A stretch of 64,000 nucleotides of DNA from an uncultured Gammaproteobacteria bacterium. GTDB taxonomy: Bacteria; Pseudomonadota; Gammaproteobacteria; Pseudomonadales; Porticoccaceae. Position numbers and translations under genes: made by a program. The stretch covers positions 1 to 64,000 of the forward strand of contig CAJXQR010000008.1 in assembly GCA_913058345.1 (NCBI GenBank). Direction: 5' to 3'. Below are positions 43,604 through 54,572 of the stretch, one piece after another (the first letter of the stretch is position 1; each line of letters starts with the position of its first letter). Under the pieces are notes generated by a model. It was not told the origin of the DNA. It saw only the letters and a list, made by a program, of their open reading frames with translations, and did not search any database.

Positions 43604-44599
43604 TTAGTCGCGGCTAACCCATAAACCGGATAGGCCGAACTGATTTTGCAGCGTCTGAGCTTCGCCTTCAGCAGCCTTTCTTGAATTATAGCCATCTGCT
43701 CTGATGCGATAGAGGGTTTTGCCATTGACGGTAATCGGCGTTATTGAAGCACTAGCCGCTGTTTTTTGTACCTTTTGATGAAGGTTGCTGGCAGTATTGC
43801 GATCGGAAAAGCTGGCGATAGTGATATACCAATCCTCTTTTGCTTGATTGTCAGTTGCGTGGGTGGTTTTGGCGTTATTAACTGTTGCCAGCTTTGTGAC
43901 GTGCTCTATCGCCAGTCTATTGTCTTTTTGCTTAAGTGCGACTTTCTGTATCTGTAGGTGTAAATCTGCGATCGAGTCTTCGAGCCCTGTCAGCCGAGAA
44001 TCCGCTTGTTCGGTGTCTGTTTGAAATGAGTTTTGTAGTGTGGTGACGGTAGTGGTTAGCTGTTCTTGGGTTTGAGTTAAAGAAAGTAGCTCTTGTCGCG
44101 TTTTGGCGAGTCGATTGCTGCTATCGTCTAAAACCACGACGGGGGAGGCGACGGTAGATTCTTCTATTTGTTCGAGACGAGACTTTAATTTTTCGAGATC
44201 TTGTTGCGTATGCCAGGCGTAATTGCCACTAAAGAGCGCAAGGGTCAGGGTGATGCTGGCAATGATCCAGGGTGTTACCCGGGAGGAATTGCTGCCAGGG
44301 CTGCGTAAACTGTCGGCCTGAGGGGTCGTTTGTTTGGCGCTCTCGCCGTGGCTTGAGTGATCAGCAGTCGCGTGATGAATTCTGGTGGGAGTGGGGGCTG
44401 TGTGTTGAGGCTCTTTGGTGGGGAGGGGGCTTCCCTCTTTGTCTATTGCTTCATCGGCGGGATGTTTTACATCTGGTTGTGGCGTTTGCCCTCTTTGGGC
44501 CTGAATACTGGCAAAGAAAGGGCTTAGGTTTCTATTGACCTTGTCTTCTCTAATGGTTTGATGGGCAAGGTTTTGTCGATGGTGTAAGGGATTGTTCAT
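43604..44599 (-). CDS. Membrane protein with C-terminal SPOR domain
   Basis: 331 residues. A Pro/His/Ser-rich cytoplasmic part (about 1-105) is followed by one transmembrane segment (PWIIASITLTLALFSGNYAW, about 110-130). A predicted coiled coil (about 130-225) then leads to a SPOR domain at 254-331 (DWYITIASFSDRNTASNLHQ and LYRIRADGYNSRKAAEGEAQ). SPOR domains bind denuded peptidoglycan, often at the septum. The arrangement predicts a periplasmic wall-binding domain. It resembles no named division protein I can identify. Confidence 0.75.
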   Translation of the reverse strand: MNNPLHHRQNLAHQTIREDKVNRNLSPFFASIQAQRGQTPQPDVKHPADEAIDKEGSPLPTKEPQHTAPTPTRIHHATADHSSHGESAKQTTPQADSLRSPGSNSSRVTPWIIASITLTLALFSGNYAWHTQQDLEKLKSRLEQIEESTVASPVVVLDDSSNRLAKTRQELLSLTQTQEQLTTTVTTLQNSFQTDTEQADSRLTGLEDSIADLHLQIQKVALKQKDNRLAIEHVTKLATVNNAKTTHATDNQAKEDWYITIASFSDRNTASNLHQKVQKTAASASITPITVNGKTLYRIRADGYNSRKAAEGEAQTLQNQFGLSGLWVSRD

Positions 44600-44713
44600 G
44601 GCAATAATTCAATAGACTGTGAATAGGTGTGCTTAAACTGAATGCACTAACTATGCCGGCGCAATTTGCTTGCTAATGGGTTATCTGGCGGTGGAATGTT
44701 TGCTAAAATTGGG

Positions 44714-44729
44714 TAAAACTGCAGTTTTA
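44714..44729. promoter_or_regulatory. Perfect 16-base palindrome upstream of the diguanylate cyclase
   Basis: TAAAACTGCAGTTTTA is fully self-complementary and lies about 150 bases before the cyclase ATG, within the 278-base gap from the SPOR gene. Its size fits a dimeric repressor or activator site. Its role is inferred. Confidence 0.4.
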
Positions 44730-44877
44730 GATAGGAAGTGTCATTATTTTGACGGGGATGTCATGAAGCTAGTGAGTGAAGTTGGCGCTATTTCGCTGAG
44801 ACTCGTATTTACGAGTCCGATTTTTTGTAAAAGTTTCTCATCCAGCATTGCTCTAGTAAATAATAATTGAGAAAAGA

Positions 44878-46458
<1,581 letters not shown>

Positions 46459-46517
46459 CTGGGTTTAGGGCCCTTTACTGGTAGCAACTCTGGCCATTTC
46501 TTAAGCGGCGGCAAATA

Positions 46518-47261
46518 TTATCGACGCCGTGCATTCAGCCTTTCGACGGCAGCTGAGTAGCGCTGGATGTCTTGTGTTGTCGATAAATCAAGATTGAGAA
46601 AACGGCAGCCCAGTTTACGCCTCGAACCGTAATCAGCTTCAATTTGTCTTTTTACCTCGGCCTCGACAATGGTCATTGCTTCATCGAGTGTCTTGAAAAT
46701 GCATTGCTCTATCCTGTCTCCAGGGCCTATAGGGCTATCATTTGGCACGCTAATTAACGCCCCAGTCGACGAAATATCGCTAAGTTGCCCTTTGATGACC
46801 TGATTGTCGCTAAGAATCAGGTGAACCTCGGGGGAAGACATCATGCCGACGGCAGCTCGATAACTAGCGCGGCGCTGGGTTTGATAAATAATGTCAGGTA
46901 GTGTTGAGCGGTAACGTATCAGCCCTCCGTTTTTTTCGTGGCTTGTAATTCGCGCAGAAAAATCGACATTAATGCCTTTTAGCCGGCCACTTACGCGATA
47001 GCTGTTCTTTTCTAATAGGGCTGCGTGGGCCGTGTTATCGACGAGCTCATCCAGTTCAAGCCACTCGTTTTTGGTATCGATAGCTAGAATAATAGTGGCG
47101 AATACACTCGGTATCCCCTGTATTGATACGCTCAGCTGGCTGCGATCGTTAAGCAATGCTTTGAGAATTGATAGCTTATGGGCTTTTATCTTGATGCCAT
47201 CTTCGTGCATCGAAGGGAGGGCGTGCAGGCTGTTTGTCGCGTCTGAATCTTCTAAGTACAT
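46518..47261 (-). CDS. flgZ: PilZ-domain flagellar brake protein FlgZ (YcgR type)
   Basis: 247 residues: an N-terminal YcgR-N-like domain (about 1-120) and a C-terminal PilZ domain. The c-di-GMP switch RxxxR is at R131-R135 (RRASYR) and DxSxxG at 162-167 (DISSTG). In Pseudomonas the gene beside flgM-flgN encodes FlgZ, which binds c-di-GMP and slows the motor through the stator. Here it lies 149 bases beyond flgN in the same direction and is probably transcribed with it. Confidence 0.85.
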   Translation of the reverse strand: MYLEDSDATNSLHALPSMHEDGIKIKAHKLSILKALLNDRSQLSVSIQGIPSVFATIILAIDTKNEWLELDELVDNTAHAALLEKNSYRVSGRLKGINVDFSARITSHEKNGGLIRYRSTLPDIIYQTQRRASYRAAVGMMSSPEVHLILSDNQVIKGQLSDISSTGALISVPNDSPIGPGDRIEQCIFKTLDEAMTIVEAEVKRQIEADYGSRRKLGCRFLNLDLSTTQDIQRYSAAVERLNARRR

Positions 47262-47409
47262 GGGTTTTGGGTGCAGGGTGTTAGTGGATTTTCTCTAAGC
47301 TTGTCGATAACTGACCTGGAGTGTATTGGAAATACAGTGTGTGTCCGTGAGGGGCAGTTCACAGTGACTTAGATAGCGATCTAGGCACAGTGCCGGGTAT
47401 GCCGTCGCC

Positions 47410-47874
47410 TTAGGCTTTGCCCAGGGGCTTGGACTGGGATTGCCTGGCAGTGATACCGCTTGCGCTATAGGTCTGGTCTGTTTCTATGCGGCCCTTGCTC
47501 AGTACTTGAAGTGCTTGATCAGTGATCAGCTTGTTTTTTTGAATCATTGTGCCTACGAGCAAATTTTCTTCTTTACAGCGCAGACTGGCTTCGCAAAGGG
47601 TTTGCCAGCTGTTGTTAAGTTGTTGGTCGGTGTTTGTGGCCACGATGTCTTCTATACCCGTCGCGCCAGGCGCGGCGCCCAGCTTTGCCAGAGCGTTATC
47701 TCGCTGCTGATCTATTGCTTGCAAGGCTTGAGCAATGCCCAGCTTTTTTTCAATGACAGTTTCGAGAATTGCTATATCGGGTTGGGATAGCGCCGCTCTT
47801 TCCTCGCTGAGTACGTCGAGCAGTTCGAGGGTGAGAGAGGTGGCTTTGTCTAACAGGCTGGTGAGGTTATCCAC
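47410..47874 (-). CDS. flgN: Flagellar export chaperone FlgN
   Basis: 154 residues, helical, with MDNLTSLLDKATSLTLELLD and the C-terminal RQSQSKPLGKA. FlgN guards the hook-filament junction proteins FlgK and FlgL (both encoded in this window) before export. It follows flgM by 91 bases. Confidence 0.88.
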   Translation of the reverse strand: MDNLTSLLDKATSLTLELLDVLSEERAALSQPDIAILETVIEKKLGIAQALQAIDQQRDNALAKLGAAPGATGIEDIVATNTDQQLNNSWQTLCEASLRCKEENLLVGTMIQKNKLITDQALQVLSKGRIETDQTYSASGITARQSQSKPLGKA

Positions 47875-47965
47875 GCGTTAATACCGGCTTGATTAATTGA
47901 GTTGGTAGTCGTGTCGATCACGGCGCAAAACGTGTTTGCGCTTGTGTCGATTATTATAGGATAGC

Positions 47966-48271
47966 TTAAGCCAAGTCCTGCTCAAAATTAATCAGTTTTT
48001 CAGCAATGCGATCTGTGTTGATGGTATAGGAGCCGTCGCTTAACGCTTGCTTAATGCTTTCGACCTTTTTAGCATCGAAGCTAGGTAATTCGGCGAGAGT
48101 CTTTTCGATTTGCAGTAGCTTAAGGGCTGAGTCGGTGACGGTAACAGTGCTCGACTCGCTCGTTGGCGGCTGCGTGCTGGCTTTTTCGGGGGCGACACCT
48201 TGATTAGCGTCAGCTTTTTTCCCAGTATTGGTGCTGAGCCCTGCATTGTTTGCTGGTTGTCTAATTTCCAT
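47966..48271 (-). CDS. flgM: Anti-sigma-28 factor FlgM
   Basis: 101 residues from ATG 48271, which has an AAGGA Shine-Dalgarno. The open frame to 48313 is untypical. It has a disordered N-terminus (MEIRQPANNAGLS), then SSTVTVTDSALKLLQIEKTL and the SIKQALSDGSYTINTDRIAE end that binds FliA. FlgM keeps sigma-28 inactive until it is exported through the finished hook. A sigma-28-like promoter stands 48 bases upstream, so the gene is probably autoregulated. Confidence 0.92.
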   Translation of the reverse strand: MEIRQPANNAGLSTNTGKKADANQGVAPEKASTQPPTSESSTVTVTDSALKLLQIEKTLAELPSFDAKKVESIKQALSDGSYTINTDRIAEKLINFEQDLA

Positions 48272-48318
48272 GGTACCTGTCCTTCCCATTTTACAATGCC
48301 AGAACACTGGCAATTAGT

Positions 48319-48345
48319 GTATCGGCATTTTTGTCAGAAACTTTA
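48319..48345 (-). promoter_or_regulatory. Sigma-28 (FliA) promoter before flgM
   Basis: On the minus strand TAAAGTTT (48345-48338), an 11-base spacer and GCCGATAC (48326-48319). It matches TAAAGTTT-N11-GCCGATAA at 15 of 16 positions, in the flgA-flgM gap. Confidence 0.75.
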
Positions 48346-48384
48346 GTGTATTGGCCAATTAAAAGTAAATGGCCGGTTTGTGTT

Positions 48385-49179
48385 TCAGTCAGCTCTCACG
48401 ACACCAGAAGCCAATATGGCGCCTTCGACAATTTTACCGGATGACACATTCTTCACGCGAATTCTGTCTCCCACGGCCCCGCCCATTAAAGCAATAGCAG
48501 GAGCACTGACATTTAACCCGCCCAGACCGGCCCGTAGGTCAACGTGCTGGCCTTTGTGGATGATATGGGGTTCCGTTAATACGGCGGGAGTTAAGAGAGC
48601 TTTATTAGCCAGGTTTTTTTTCAACACTTTGCCAACGACCTGATCGGGGTTACTTAGATAGGCCGCGTTAAGCTGGCTGGTATTTTTAGAGTGTAGGCTA
48701 ATATCCCCCGCGGTCATGACGTGCCCGCGACGCAGAGGCGTGCTGGTCACCAGCACCTGTGTGATCGTCGTGACGTTGGCGGGGACGTACAGCGTCCAGG
48801 GTTTTGGGCTTTGACAGCGCACACCGACCGTTGTTTTTCCTTGTACTTTAGCGCCAGAAGGCAGAAAGGTATCGAGCGTAGTGCCGCAAGCTGGCAAGGT
48901 TAACCGGTTGTCGATATTTTCAATACTGATGGTGGTATTCGCTCGACCTTCGACATTGCTGTGAGTGCTCAAGAATGTTTGGGCTGCCGCCTTGATCGAG
49001 TCAATTGACTGATATTGATTGTCTTTTGCCTGGGCTAAGGGCGTGATGATGAGTGCGCTGATAACTGTCAATGCCAATGCCAATGCCACGAGCGTTAAGG
49101 GAAAGGCTGGTTGAGGCGGGCGACGGGATACGCTGAGGGAAAATGTCATTTTTTTGGCGTTTCTTTGTTTAATAGTCAT
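48385..49179 (-). CDS. flgA: Flagellar P-ring assembly chaperone FlgA
   Basis: 264 residues counted from ATG 49179. The frame is open to 49431 and a further ATG at 49149 is also possible; none has a convincing Shine-Dalgarno. A signal peptide (PLTLVALALALTVISALI then AQA) is followed by a SAF domain (STPLRRGHVMTAGDISLHS) and the KGQHVDLRAGLGGLNVS end. FlgA helps FlgI assemble the periplasmic P ring. It is first in flgA-flgM-flgN-flgZ and divergent from flgB. Confidence 0.88.
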   Translation of the reverse strand: MTIKQRNAKKMTFSLSVSRRPPQPAFPLTLVALALALTVISALIITPLAQAKDNQYQSIDSIKAAAQTFLSTHSNVEGRANTTISIENIDNRLTLPACGTTLDTFLPSGAKVQGKTTVGVRCQSPKPWTLYVPANVTTITQVLVTSTPLRRGHVMTAGDISLHSKNTSQLNAAYLSNPDQVVGKVLKKNLANKALLTPAVLTEPHIIHKGQHVDLRAGLGGLNVSAPAIALMGGAVGDRIRVKNVSSGKIVEGAILASGVVRAD

Positions 49180-49386
49180 CGTTAACTGGCGTTTATGGTC
49201 TTTGGTCTTCCTTCTTCTTAGTTTGAAGCAAAAATTGGGCCGCTTGCTTTTTTTGGTGTCGTGTCTTTGATTTAAATAACCTTCAATTGGCAAAGCTCTT
49301 GCCGTTAACCGGCAGGTCATTGCCGTTGAGTCGTCCCCGCGGCGCGGCTTTATTTGCAACTCGTTGAAAAATAAAGATAATTTTTT

Positions 49387-49402
49387 TGGCATAAGGGTTG
49401 CT
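49387..49402 (+). promoter_or_regulatory. Sigma-54 (RpoN) promoter of the flgB operon
   Basis: TGGCATA (49387-49393), four bases and TTGCT (49398-49402) fit TGGCAC-N5-TTGCA/T with exactly ten bases between the GG and GC. It lies 45 bases before the flgB ATG. Confidence 0.7.
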
Positions 49403-49447
49403 ATGTCTATGGCATAGCAGTCTTCTACCAAGAACGGGAAAAAGCTT

Positions 49448-49831
49448 ATGTCTACTCAATGGGGTTCCATACTCGGCAAACAGGCCCAGGGCCTTTATTT
49501 CCATGCCCAGAGGGCCGAACTGCTGGCGGCCAATATCGCCAATGCTGAAACTCCAGGTTACAGGGCGCGAGATGTCGATTTTCGCGCCGCACTTCGTGAC
49601 GCCAGTACGGGTCATTTAGTACAGAGCCACGCGCAACATATACCTTCAGATGGCCGTTTTAATAGCAGTGTGACGTATCGCAAGCCGGCTCAGGCGTCGA
49701 TCAATATCAATACGGTCGACATGGCCAAGGAGCAAGCAGCCTATGCTGAAAACGCTGTGCGTTACCAGGTCAATTTACGTTTTCTTGATGGCACGATTAA
49801 AGGCCTGATGCTGGCCTTAAGGGGAGATTAA
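49448..49831 (+). CDS. flgB: Flagellar basal-body rod protein FlgB
   Basis: 127 residues. It has the rod-protein N-terminus (QAQGLYFHAQRAELLAANIA) and ends LRFLDGTIKGLMLALRGD. It is part of the proximal rod and is exported without a signal peptide. First gene of the structural operon. Confidence 0.96.
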   Translation: MSTQWGSILGKQAQGLYFHAQRAELLAANIANAETPGYRARDVDFRAALRDASTGHLVQSHAQHIPSDGRFNSSVTYRKPAQASININTVDMAKEQAAYAENAVRYQVNLRFLDGTIKGLMLALRGD

Positions 49832-49834
49832 GCG

Positions 49835-50248
49835 ATGAGTTTAGAAGGGGTAATGCGCGTTTCGGGCTCAGCATTAGCGGCACATACCACATGGCTCGAC
49901 ACTGTCGCCAGTAATTTGGCCAATTCAGAAGTGGTTAGCGGGAATGCCGGTGATGTTTATCGCTCACGCCAGCCAATTTTCGCCACCGTGACAAGGCCCT
50001 TCGGTGATCGTAAAGATGCCGTCGGTGTCACTGTTGCAGGCGTAGTGGAGATGGGGCCGCCCGGTAGAAAAGAGTACGCGCCCAACCATTCTCTAGCAGA
50101 CGACGATGGCTATATTTATCACAGTAACGTTAATACCGTTGAGGAGATGGCCAACATGATTGCCGCCTCCCGAGCTTATCAAAATAGTGTTGAAGCTATG
50201 AATACGGCAAAACAATTATTGGTGCAGACCTTAAGTATGGGTCGCTGA
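49835..50248 (+). CDS. flgC: Flagellar basal-body rod protein FlgC
   Basis: 137 residues. It has SALAAHTTWLDTVASNLANS, the VHSNVNTVEEMANMIAA-like segment (SNVNTVEEMANMIAASRAYQ) and the SVEAMNTAKQLLVQTLSMG end. Proximal rod subunit, three bases after flgB. Confidence 0.97.
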   Translation: MSLEGVMRVSGSALAAHTTWLDTVASNLANSEVVSGNAGDVYRSRQPIFATVTRPFGDRKDAVGVTVAGVVEMGPPGRKEYAPNHSLADDDGYIYHSNVNTVEEMANMIAASRAYQNSVEAMNTAKQLLVQTLSMGR

Positions 50249-50259
50249 GGAGAAGGATT

Positions 50260-50931
50260 ATGACAACAGATATAGCGAATATTTTAGGTGTCGAACCAAG
50301 CGGTGGTCTGGATTCTGTCCCTAAAAAGAAAGAAGAGTTGGGTCAGGAAGAGTTTATGCGTCTGCTGGTGGCCCAGCTGAATAACCAAGACCCCACCAAG
50401 CCAATGGAAAATGCGGAGTTCTTAACGCAAATCGCTCAATTCAGTACGGTGGATGGCATTCAAGGTATGGAAACCTCTCTATCAGATCTGGGCGCGTCAA
50501 TGGTCTCTACGCGCGCCATTCAAGCCTCATCTCTGGTAGGTCGTGATGTGATCAGCGCGTCCAACCAGGCAGCCTTTACCCCAGGAGAAGAAATTGAAGG
50601 CGTTGTCGCCATGCCGGTCAGTGCGTCGGGCGTTCAGATACAGGTGTCGGATAGTAGTGGACAGTTGGTCAAGGTCCTTGATATCGGCAATGTGGACGCG
50701 GGGATTCACACTTTTTCCTGGGATGGCTTGCTTGATGACGGGGCTTCCATCCCTCAAGGCAACTATCAAGTGACGGCCAGCGGCCTGATCGACGGGGCGG
50801 TAGAGGCGGTGCCGGCCTTTGCTTCGGCTCAAGTCACCAGTGTTTCAATTGGCGCCGGCGGGTCGGACATTAGTTTAAATCTGGATGGTGGAGATTCGGT
50901 GTCCTACGCCGATGTTCTCCAGTACTTATAA
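50260..50931 (+). CDS. flgD: Hook-capping protein FlgD
   Basis: 223 residues. It has the N-terminal QEEFMRLLVAQLNNQDPTKP motif, a Tudor-like part and a FlgD Ig-like domain (SDSSGQLVKVLDIGNVDAGI, FSWDGLLDDG). FlgD caps the growing hook and is later shed. Confidence 0.97.
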   Translation: MTTDIANILGVEPSGGLDSVPKKKEELGQEEFMRLLVAQLNNQDPTKPMENAEFLTQIAQFSTVDGIQGMETSLSDLGASMVSTRAIQASSLVGRDVISASNQAAFTPGEEIEGVVAMPVSASGVQIQVSDSSGQLVKVLDIGNVDAGIHTFSWDGLLDDGASIPQGNYQVTASGLIDGAVEAVPAFASAQVTSVSIGAGGSDISLNLDGGDSVSYADVLQYL

Positions 50932-50949
50932 CAGCAAGGGGAATTAATC

Positions 50950-52227
50950 ATGGGTTTTGAAACGGCAGTATCAGGTATTCGAGCGGCGTCATCGCAGCTC
51001 GGAATCATTGGCAACAACATTGCCAACAGTTCCACATCGGGATTTAAACAAGCACGGGGCGAGTTCTCCGATGTGTTTGCCTCGAGCGCTCTAGGCGTGG
51101 CGTCTAACTCCGTCGGTCGTGGCGTCGAGATGACCGCGATTGCCCAACAGTTTACTCAGGGCAATATCAGTTTTACCGATAGTTCTTTGGATCTGGCCAT
51201 TAGCGGTAGTGGTTTCTTTATGCTCGACGATGGAGGCTCTACACGCTTTACACGCTCCGGCGCTTTTACCGTGGATTCGGAAGGTTTTGTGACCAATAAC
51301 GAGGGCCTGCGCTTACAAGCCTTTGAAGCGGATGCAGCGGGGCAAATTACCGGTCTGGTCGACGATGTGCGCTTGACGACCTCGCAAATCGAGCCGATTC
51401 CCACCTCCGAGATTGATATCACCGCTAATCTCGACTCCAGAGAAGAGGTGCCCTTGTTAGCTTTTGCTGCCCCTTTTGATGCCTTTGCTTCTCCGCCGAC
51501 AGCACCTAGTGCCGATATGTTTAACGGCTCTACCTCACTGACGATTTACGATAGCCTCGGTAACCCCCACGCTTTGACCACTTATTTTGTTAAAACGGCA
51601 ACGCCCAATGAGTGGGAAGCCCATGTCACTGTTGACGGTGTTACGCCTGGTGGTGTGGCGGCACCTCAGACCCTGACTTTCGATAGCACCGGGCAATTTC
51701 CTACGGCTTCACTGCCGGTACAGGTCTCTGTCGCGAATTATGATCCGCTCGATGCAAGTGGTAACCCAACGGGTGCCGTTACGCCTCAGTCTTTCTCCGT
51801 TGATCTTTCAACGACCACTCAGTTTGGTAGTGACTACGGCGTTAGCTTTATTTCACAAAACGGATTCTCTTCGGGGCAGCTACGCGGGGTTGAGATTTCC
51901 GACACCGGGGTCATCTTCGCCCGTTATACCAACGGCCAGTCCTTTGCTCTGGGGCAAGTGGCTCTGGCTAATTTTGCCAACCAGCAGGGTTTGCAGCCCC
52001 TGGGTAGCACAGCCTGGGCAGAGACCTTTGCCTCTGGCGTGGCGACAGTGAGTGAGCCGGGTACGGCAGGTTTGGGTTTGATTCAATCCGGTGCGCTGGA
52101 GGATTCCAACGTCGATATTACCCAGCAGTTGGTCAATATGATTACGGCCCAGCGTAACTTTCAGGCCAACGCCCAGGTGATTCAGACCGAAGATACGGTT
52201 ACTCAAACCGTGATCAATTTACGTTAA
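50950..52227 (+). CDS. flgE: Flagellar hook protein FlgE
   Basis: 425 residues. The N-terminal signature is [33 protein letters not shown]. Central hook domains D1/D2 are followed by the C-terminal [20 protein letters not shown]. It polymerises into the hook. Confidence 0.97.
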   Translation: MGFETAVSGIRAASSQLGIIGNNIANSSTSGFKQARGEFSDVFASSALGVASNSVGRGVEMTAIAQQFTQGNISFTDSSLDLAISGSGFFMLDDGGSTRFTRSGAFTVDSEGFVTNNEGLRLQAFEADAAGQITGLVDDVRLTTSQIEPIPTSEIDITANLDSREEVPLLAFAAPFDAFASPPTAPSADMFNGSTSLTIYDSLGNPHALTTYFVKTATPNEWEAHVTVDGVTPGGVAAPQTLTFDSTGQFPTASLPVQVSVANYDPLDASGNPTGAVTPQSFSVDLSTTTQFGSDYGVSFISQNGFSSGQLRGVEISDTGVIFARYTNGQSFALGQVALANFANQQGLQPLGSTAWAETFASGVATVSEPGTAGLGLIQSGALEDSNVDITQQLVNMITAQRNFQANAQVIQTEDTVTQTVINLR

Positions 52228-52248
52228 ACGCAAAAAGGTTAAAGAGTC

Positions 52249-52983
52249 ATGGGTAACTATCTTTACACATCAATGGTTAGCGCCAGTCAGATTATGCGCG
52301 GCATGGCCGATGTCACGCACAACTTGGCTAATGCCAGCACTACCGGTTTTCGGGCAGATCTGTCGATGTTTAGATCGCTGTCAGTACCTGGTGCCGTTAA
52401 CGGCGGTGACCTGCCGCTGTTTGAGCGCACGGGTGTCGACACGAGCTTTGGGGCTCTGCAAAACACCGGTAATGACCTGGATGTTGCTGTCAGTGGTGAT
52501 GGCTGGATAGCAGTACAGGCCGGCAATGGTGAAGCCTATACCCGCCGTGGTGACCTGCGTCTCGATTCCCTTGGCCAGCTGAGCAACGGAGCGGGTCAGT
52601 TGATCATCGGCGACGGTGGGCCTATCGCCATACCGCCTCATACCAAGATGGAAATTGCCGCCGATGGGACTATTTCTATTCAACCCCTGGGACAGGGCCC
52701 TGACACCGTTGCTGTGGTGGGTCGCATCAAACTGGTGAGTCTTGACGGTGACAACCTCTATAAAGGCAAGGATGGACTGTTACGTCTCAATGGCGGCGCC
52801 ATTGCTGAAGAGGACGCCAATATTTCACTGGTGTCGGGTGCTTTGGAAGCTAGCAATGTCAACACCATCTCTACCATGGTGAAGATGATAGAGCTGCAGA
52901 GAAGTTATGAAACGCAGATCAAAATGATGAAAACCGCCGCGGACAATGATCGCGCGTCGGCGGCCTTGATGAAAATGAATTGA
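52249..52983 (+). CDS. flgF: Flagellar basal-body rod protein FlgF
   Basis: 244 residues. It has YTSMVSASQIMRGMADVTHN, ENTGNDLDVAVSGDGW-like NTGNDLDVAVSGDGWIAVQA, and the SNVNTISTMVKMIELQRSYE end. Rod protein related to FlgG. Confidence 0.97.
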   Translation: MGNYLYTSMVSASQIMRGMADVTHNLANASTTGFRADLSMFRSLSVPGAVNGGDLPLFERTGVDTSFGALQNTGNDLDVAVSGDGWIAVQAGNGEAYTRRGDLRLDSLGQLSNGAGQLIIGDGGPIAIPPHTKMEIAADGTISIQPLGQGPDTVAVVGRIKLVSLDGDNLYKGKDGLLRLNGGAIAEEDANISLVSGALEASNVNTISTMVKMIELQRSYETQIKMMKTAADNDRASAALMKMN

Positions 52984-53034
52984 TGGTTCGCCAGACGATT
53001 GACCATTCAATAAAGACGCAACTGGGGAAGTAAA

Positions 53035-53820
53035 ATGCAAGAATCACTGTGGATAGCAAAGACGGGGTTGGACGCGCAACAAACCCGCATGGCGACCATC
53101 TCCAACAACCTCGCCAACGTGAGTACAGCGGGTTACAAGCGCGGTCGAGCGGTGTTTGAAGACTTGCTCTATCAAAATTTGCGTCAGGTGGGTGCCCAGA
53201 CCTCCCAGGATACTGAGTCGCCCTCCGGCTTAATGCAGGGCACTGGCGTGCGTGTGGTCGCCACCGAGAAACTCTTCACCCAGGGCAATCTCGAGACCAC
53301 GGAAAATGCTCTTGATGTGGCCATTGAAGGCAAGGGCTTTCTTCAGGTACTGATGCCCGATGGCACTATCTCTTACACCCGTGATGGTTCAATGGCTCTC
53401 GACTCCGATGGCCAACTGGTCACTTCCAATGGCTATCCCGTCGAGCCGTCGATCACTATTCCCCAGGATGCCCAAACCATCACTATTGGCACTGACGGTA
53501 TCGTTTCGGTGTTGGCGCCGGGTGATACGACGCCCTCTCAGGTTGGCACATTACAGTTGGCAGATTTCGTCAACCCCGCGGGTCTACAGGCCATCGGCAA
53601 GAACCTTTATCTGGAATCTGGTTCGAGCGGCAATCCGCAAATCGGCAACCCGGGACTCAATGGTTTGGGTTCGATTATGCAGGGTTACATCGAAAGTTCT
53701 AACGTGAATGTGGTGGAGGAGCTGGTGTCGATGATCGAAACTCAGAGAGCCTATGAGATGAACTCCAAGGCGATCTCCACGACCGACCAAATGCTTCAAT
53801 ACATCAGCAACAACCTGTAA
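53035..53820 (+). CDS. flgG: Flagellar distal rod protein FlgG
   Basis: 261 residues, the usual length. It begins [20 protein letters not shown], with the [21 protein letters not shown] segment split here as [15 protein letters not shown], and the [20 protein letters not shown] end. Distal rod subunit. Confidence 0.98.
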   Translation: MQESLWIAKTGLDAQQTRMATISNNLANVSTAGYKRGRAVFEDLLYQNLRQVGAQTSQDTESPSGLMQGTGVRVVATEKLFTQGNLETTENALDVAIEGKGFLQVLMPDGTISYTRDGSMALDSDGQLVTSNGYPVEPSITIPQDAQTITIGTDGIVSVLAPGDTTPSQVGTLQLADFVNPAGLQAIGKNLYLESGSSGNPQIGNPGLNGLGSIMQGYIESSNVNVVEELVSMIETQRAYEMNSKAISTTDQMLQYISNNL

Positions 53821-53849
53821 GTCACGATGAAACGTAACGGGACAGCGCT

Positions 53850-54527
53850 ATGAAAACACGATTCCCCCAAGCCCTTCGCCTACTTAGCCTGTTCGGTGCA
53901 GTGACTATTTTAAGTGCCTGTACGGTTATCCCTGAGCAAAGCGAACCTGGTTATGAAACCGTCGCGCCGATCGCTTTGGTGCCCCCAGTACAAAACACGG
54001 GGGGCTTGTACCAGGCCGGTTATGACCTCGTTCTGTTTGAAGATCTGCGGGCCAGCCGCGTGGGTGACATTATTCAAGTTCTGCTGGTTGAGCAAATGGA
54101 TGCGGCCAAAACCTCGAAAACAGAAATCGATAAAGACAGTAAAACCAGCTTGCCGGCACCAACCGTGTTTGGCCATCTGATGAATGACCTTGGCCTAAAT
54201 GCGGATTCCAGTTCCGAATTCGAAGGGGAGGGGAAAAGTAATCAGAGTAATCACCTCAGCGGCAGTATTGCTGTCACCGTTTCTCAGGTGTTACCCAATG
54301 GCAATTTGATGGTGCAGGGTGAAAAGTGGATACAGATTAATCAGGGTGGTGAATTTGTTCGTCTCAAGGGTATTGTCCGACCCTCCGACGTGAGCGCCAG
54401 TAATACAGTGCTTTCTACCCATGTTGCGGATGCAAAAATTTCCTACGGTGGCAAGGGTACTCTGGATGAGGCCAATGTCACCGGCTGGATGGTGCGCTTC
54501 TTCATGAGCCCTCTCTGGCCTTTTTGA
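53850..54527 (+). CDS. flgH: Flagellar L-ring lipoprotein FlgH
   Basis: 225 residues with a lipoprotein signal (LLSLFGAVTILSAC, Cys24). The LFEDLRASRVGDIIQVLLVE segment, GSIAVTVSQVLPNGNLMVQG and the short C-terminus (FFMSPLWPF) are typical. It forms the outer-membrane bushing around the rod. Confidence 0.97.
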   Translation: MKTRFPQALRLLSLFGAVTILSACTVIPEQSEPGYETVAPIALVPPVQNTGGLYQAGYDLVLFEDLRASRVGDIIQVLLVEQMDAAKTSKTEIDKDSKTSLPAPTVFGHLMNDLGLNADSSSEFEGEGKSNQSNHLSGSIAVTVSQVLPNGNLMVQGEKWIQINQGGEFVRLKGIVRPSDVSASNTVLSTHVADAKISYGGKGTLDEANVTGWMVRFFMSPLWPF

Positions 54528-54572
54528 TCGACAGTTTGTCAGCGGTTAGACCACTGGCAGGAGGTAGAAATA

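Noticed and set aside
44690-44703. GG-N10-GC sigma-54-like site before the cyclase
   Set aside because: The TTGC part fits but the -24 part has only GG in common with the consensus.
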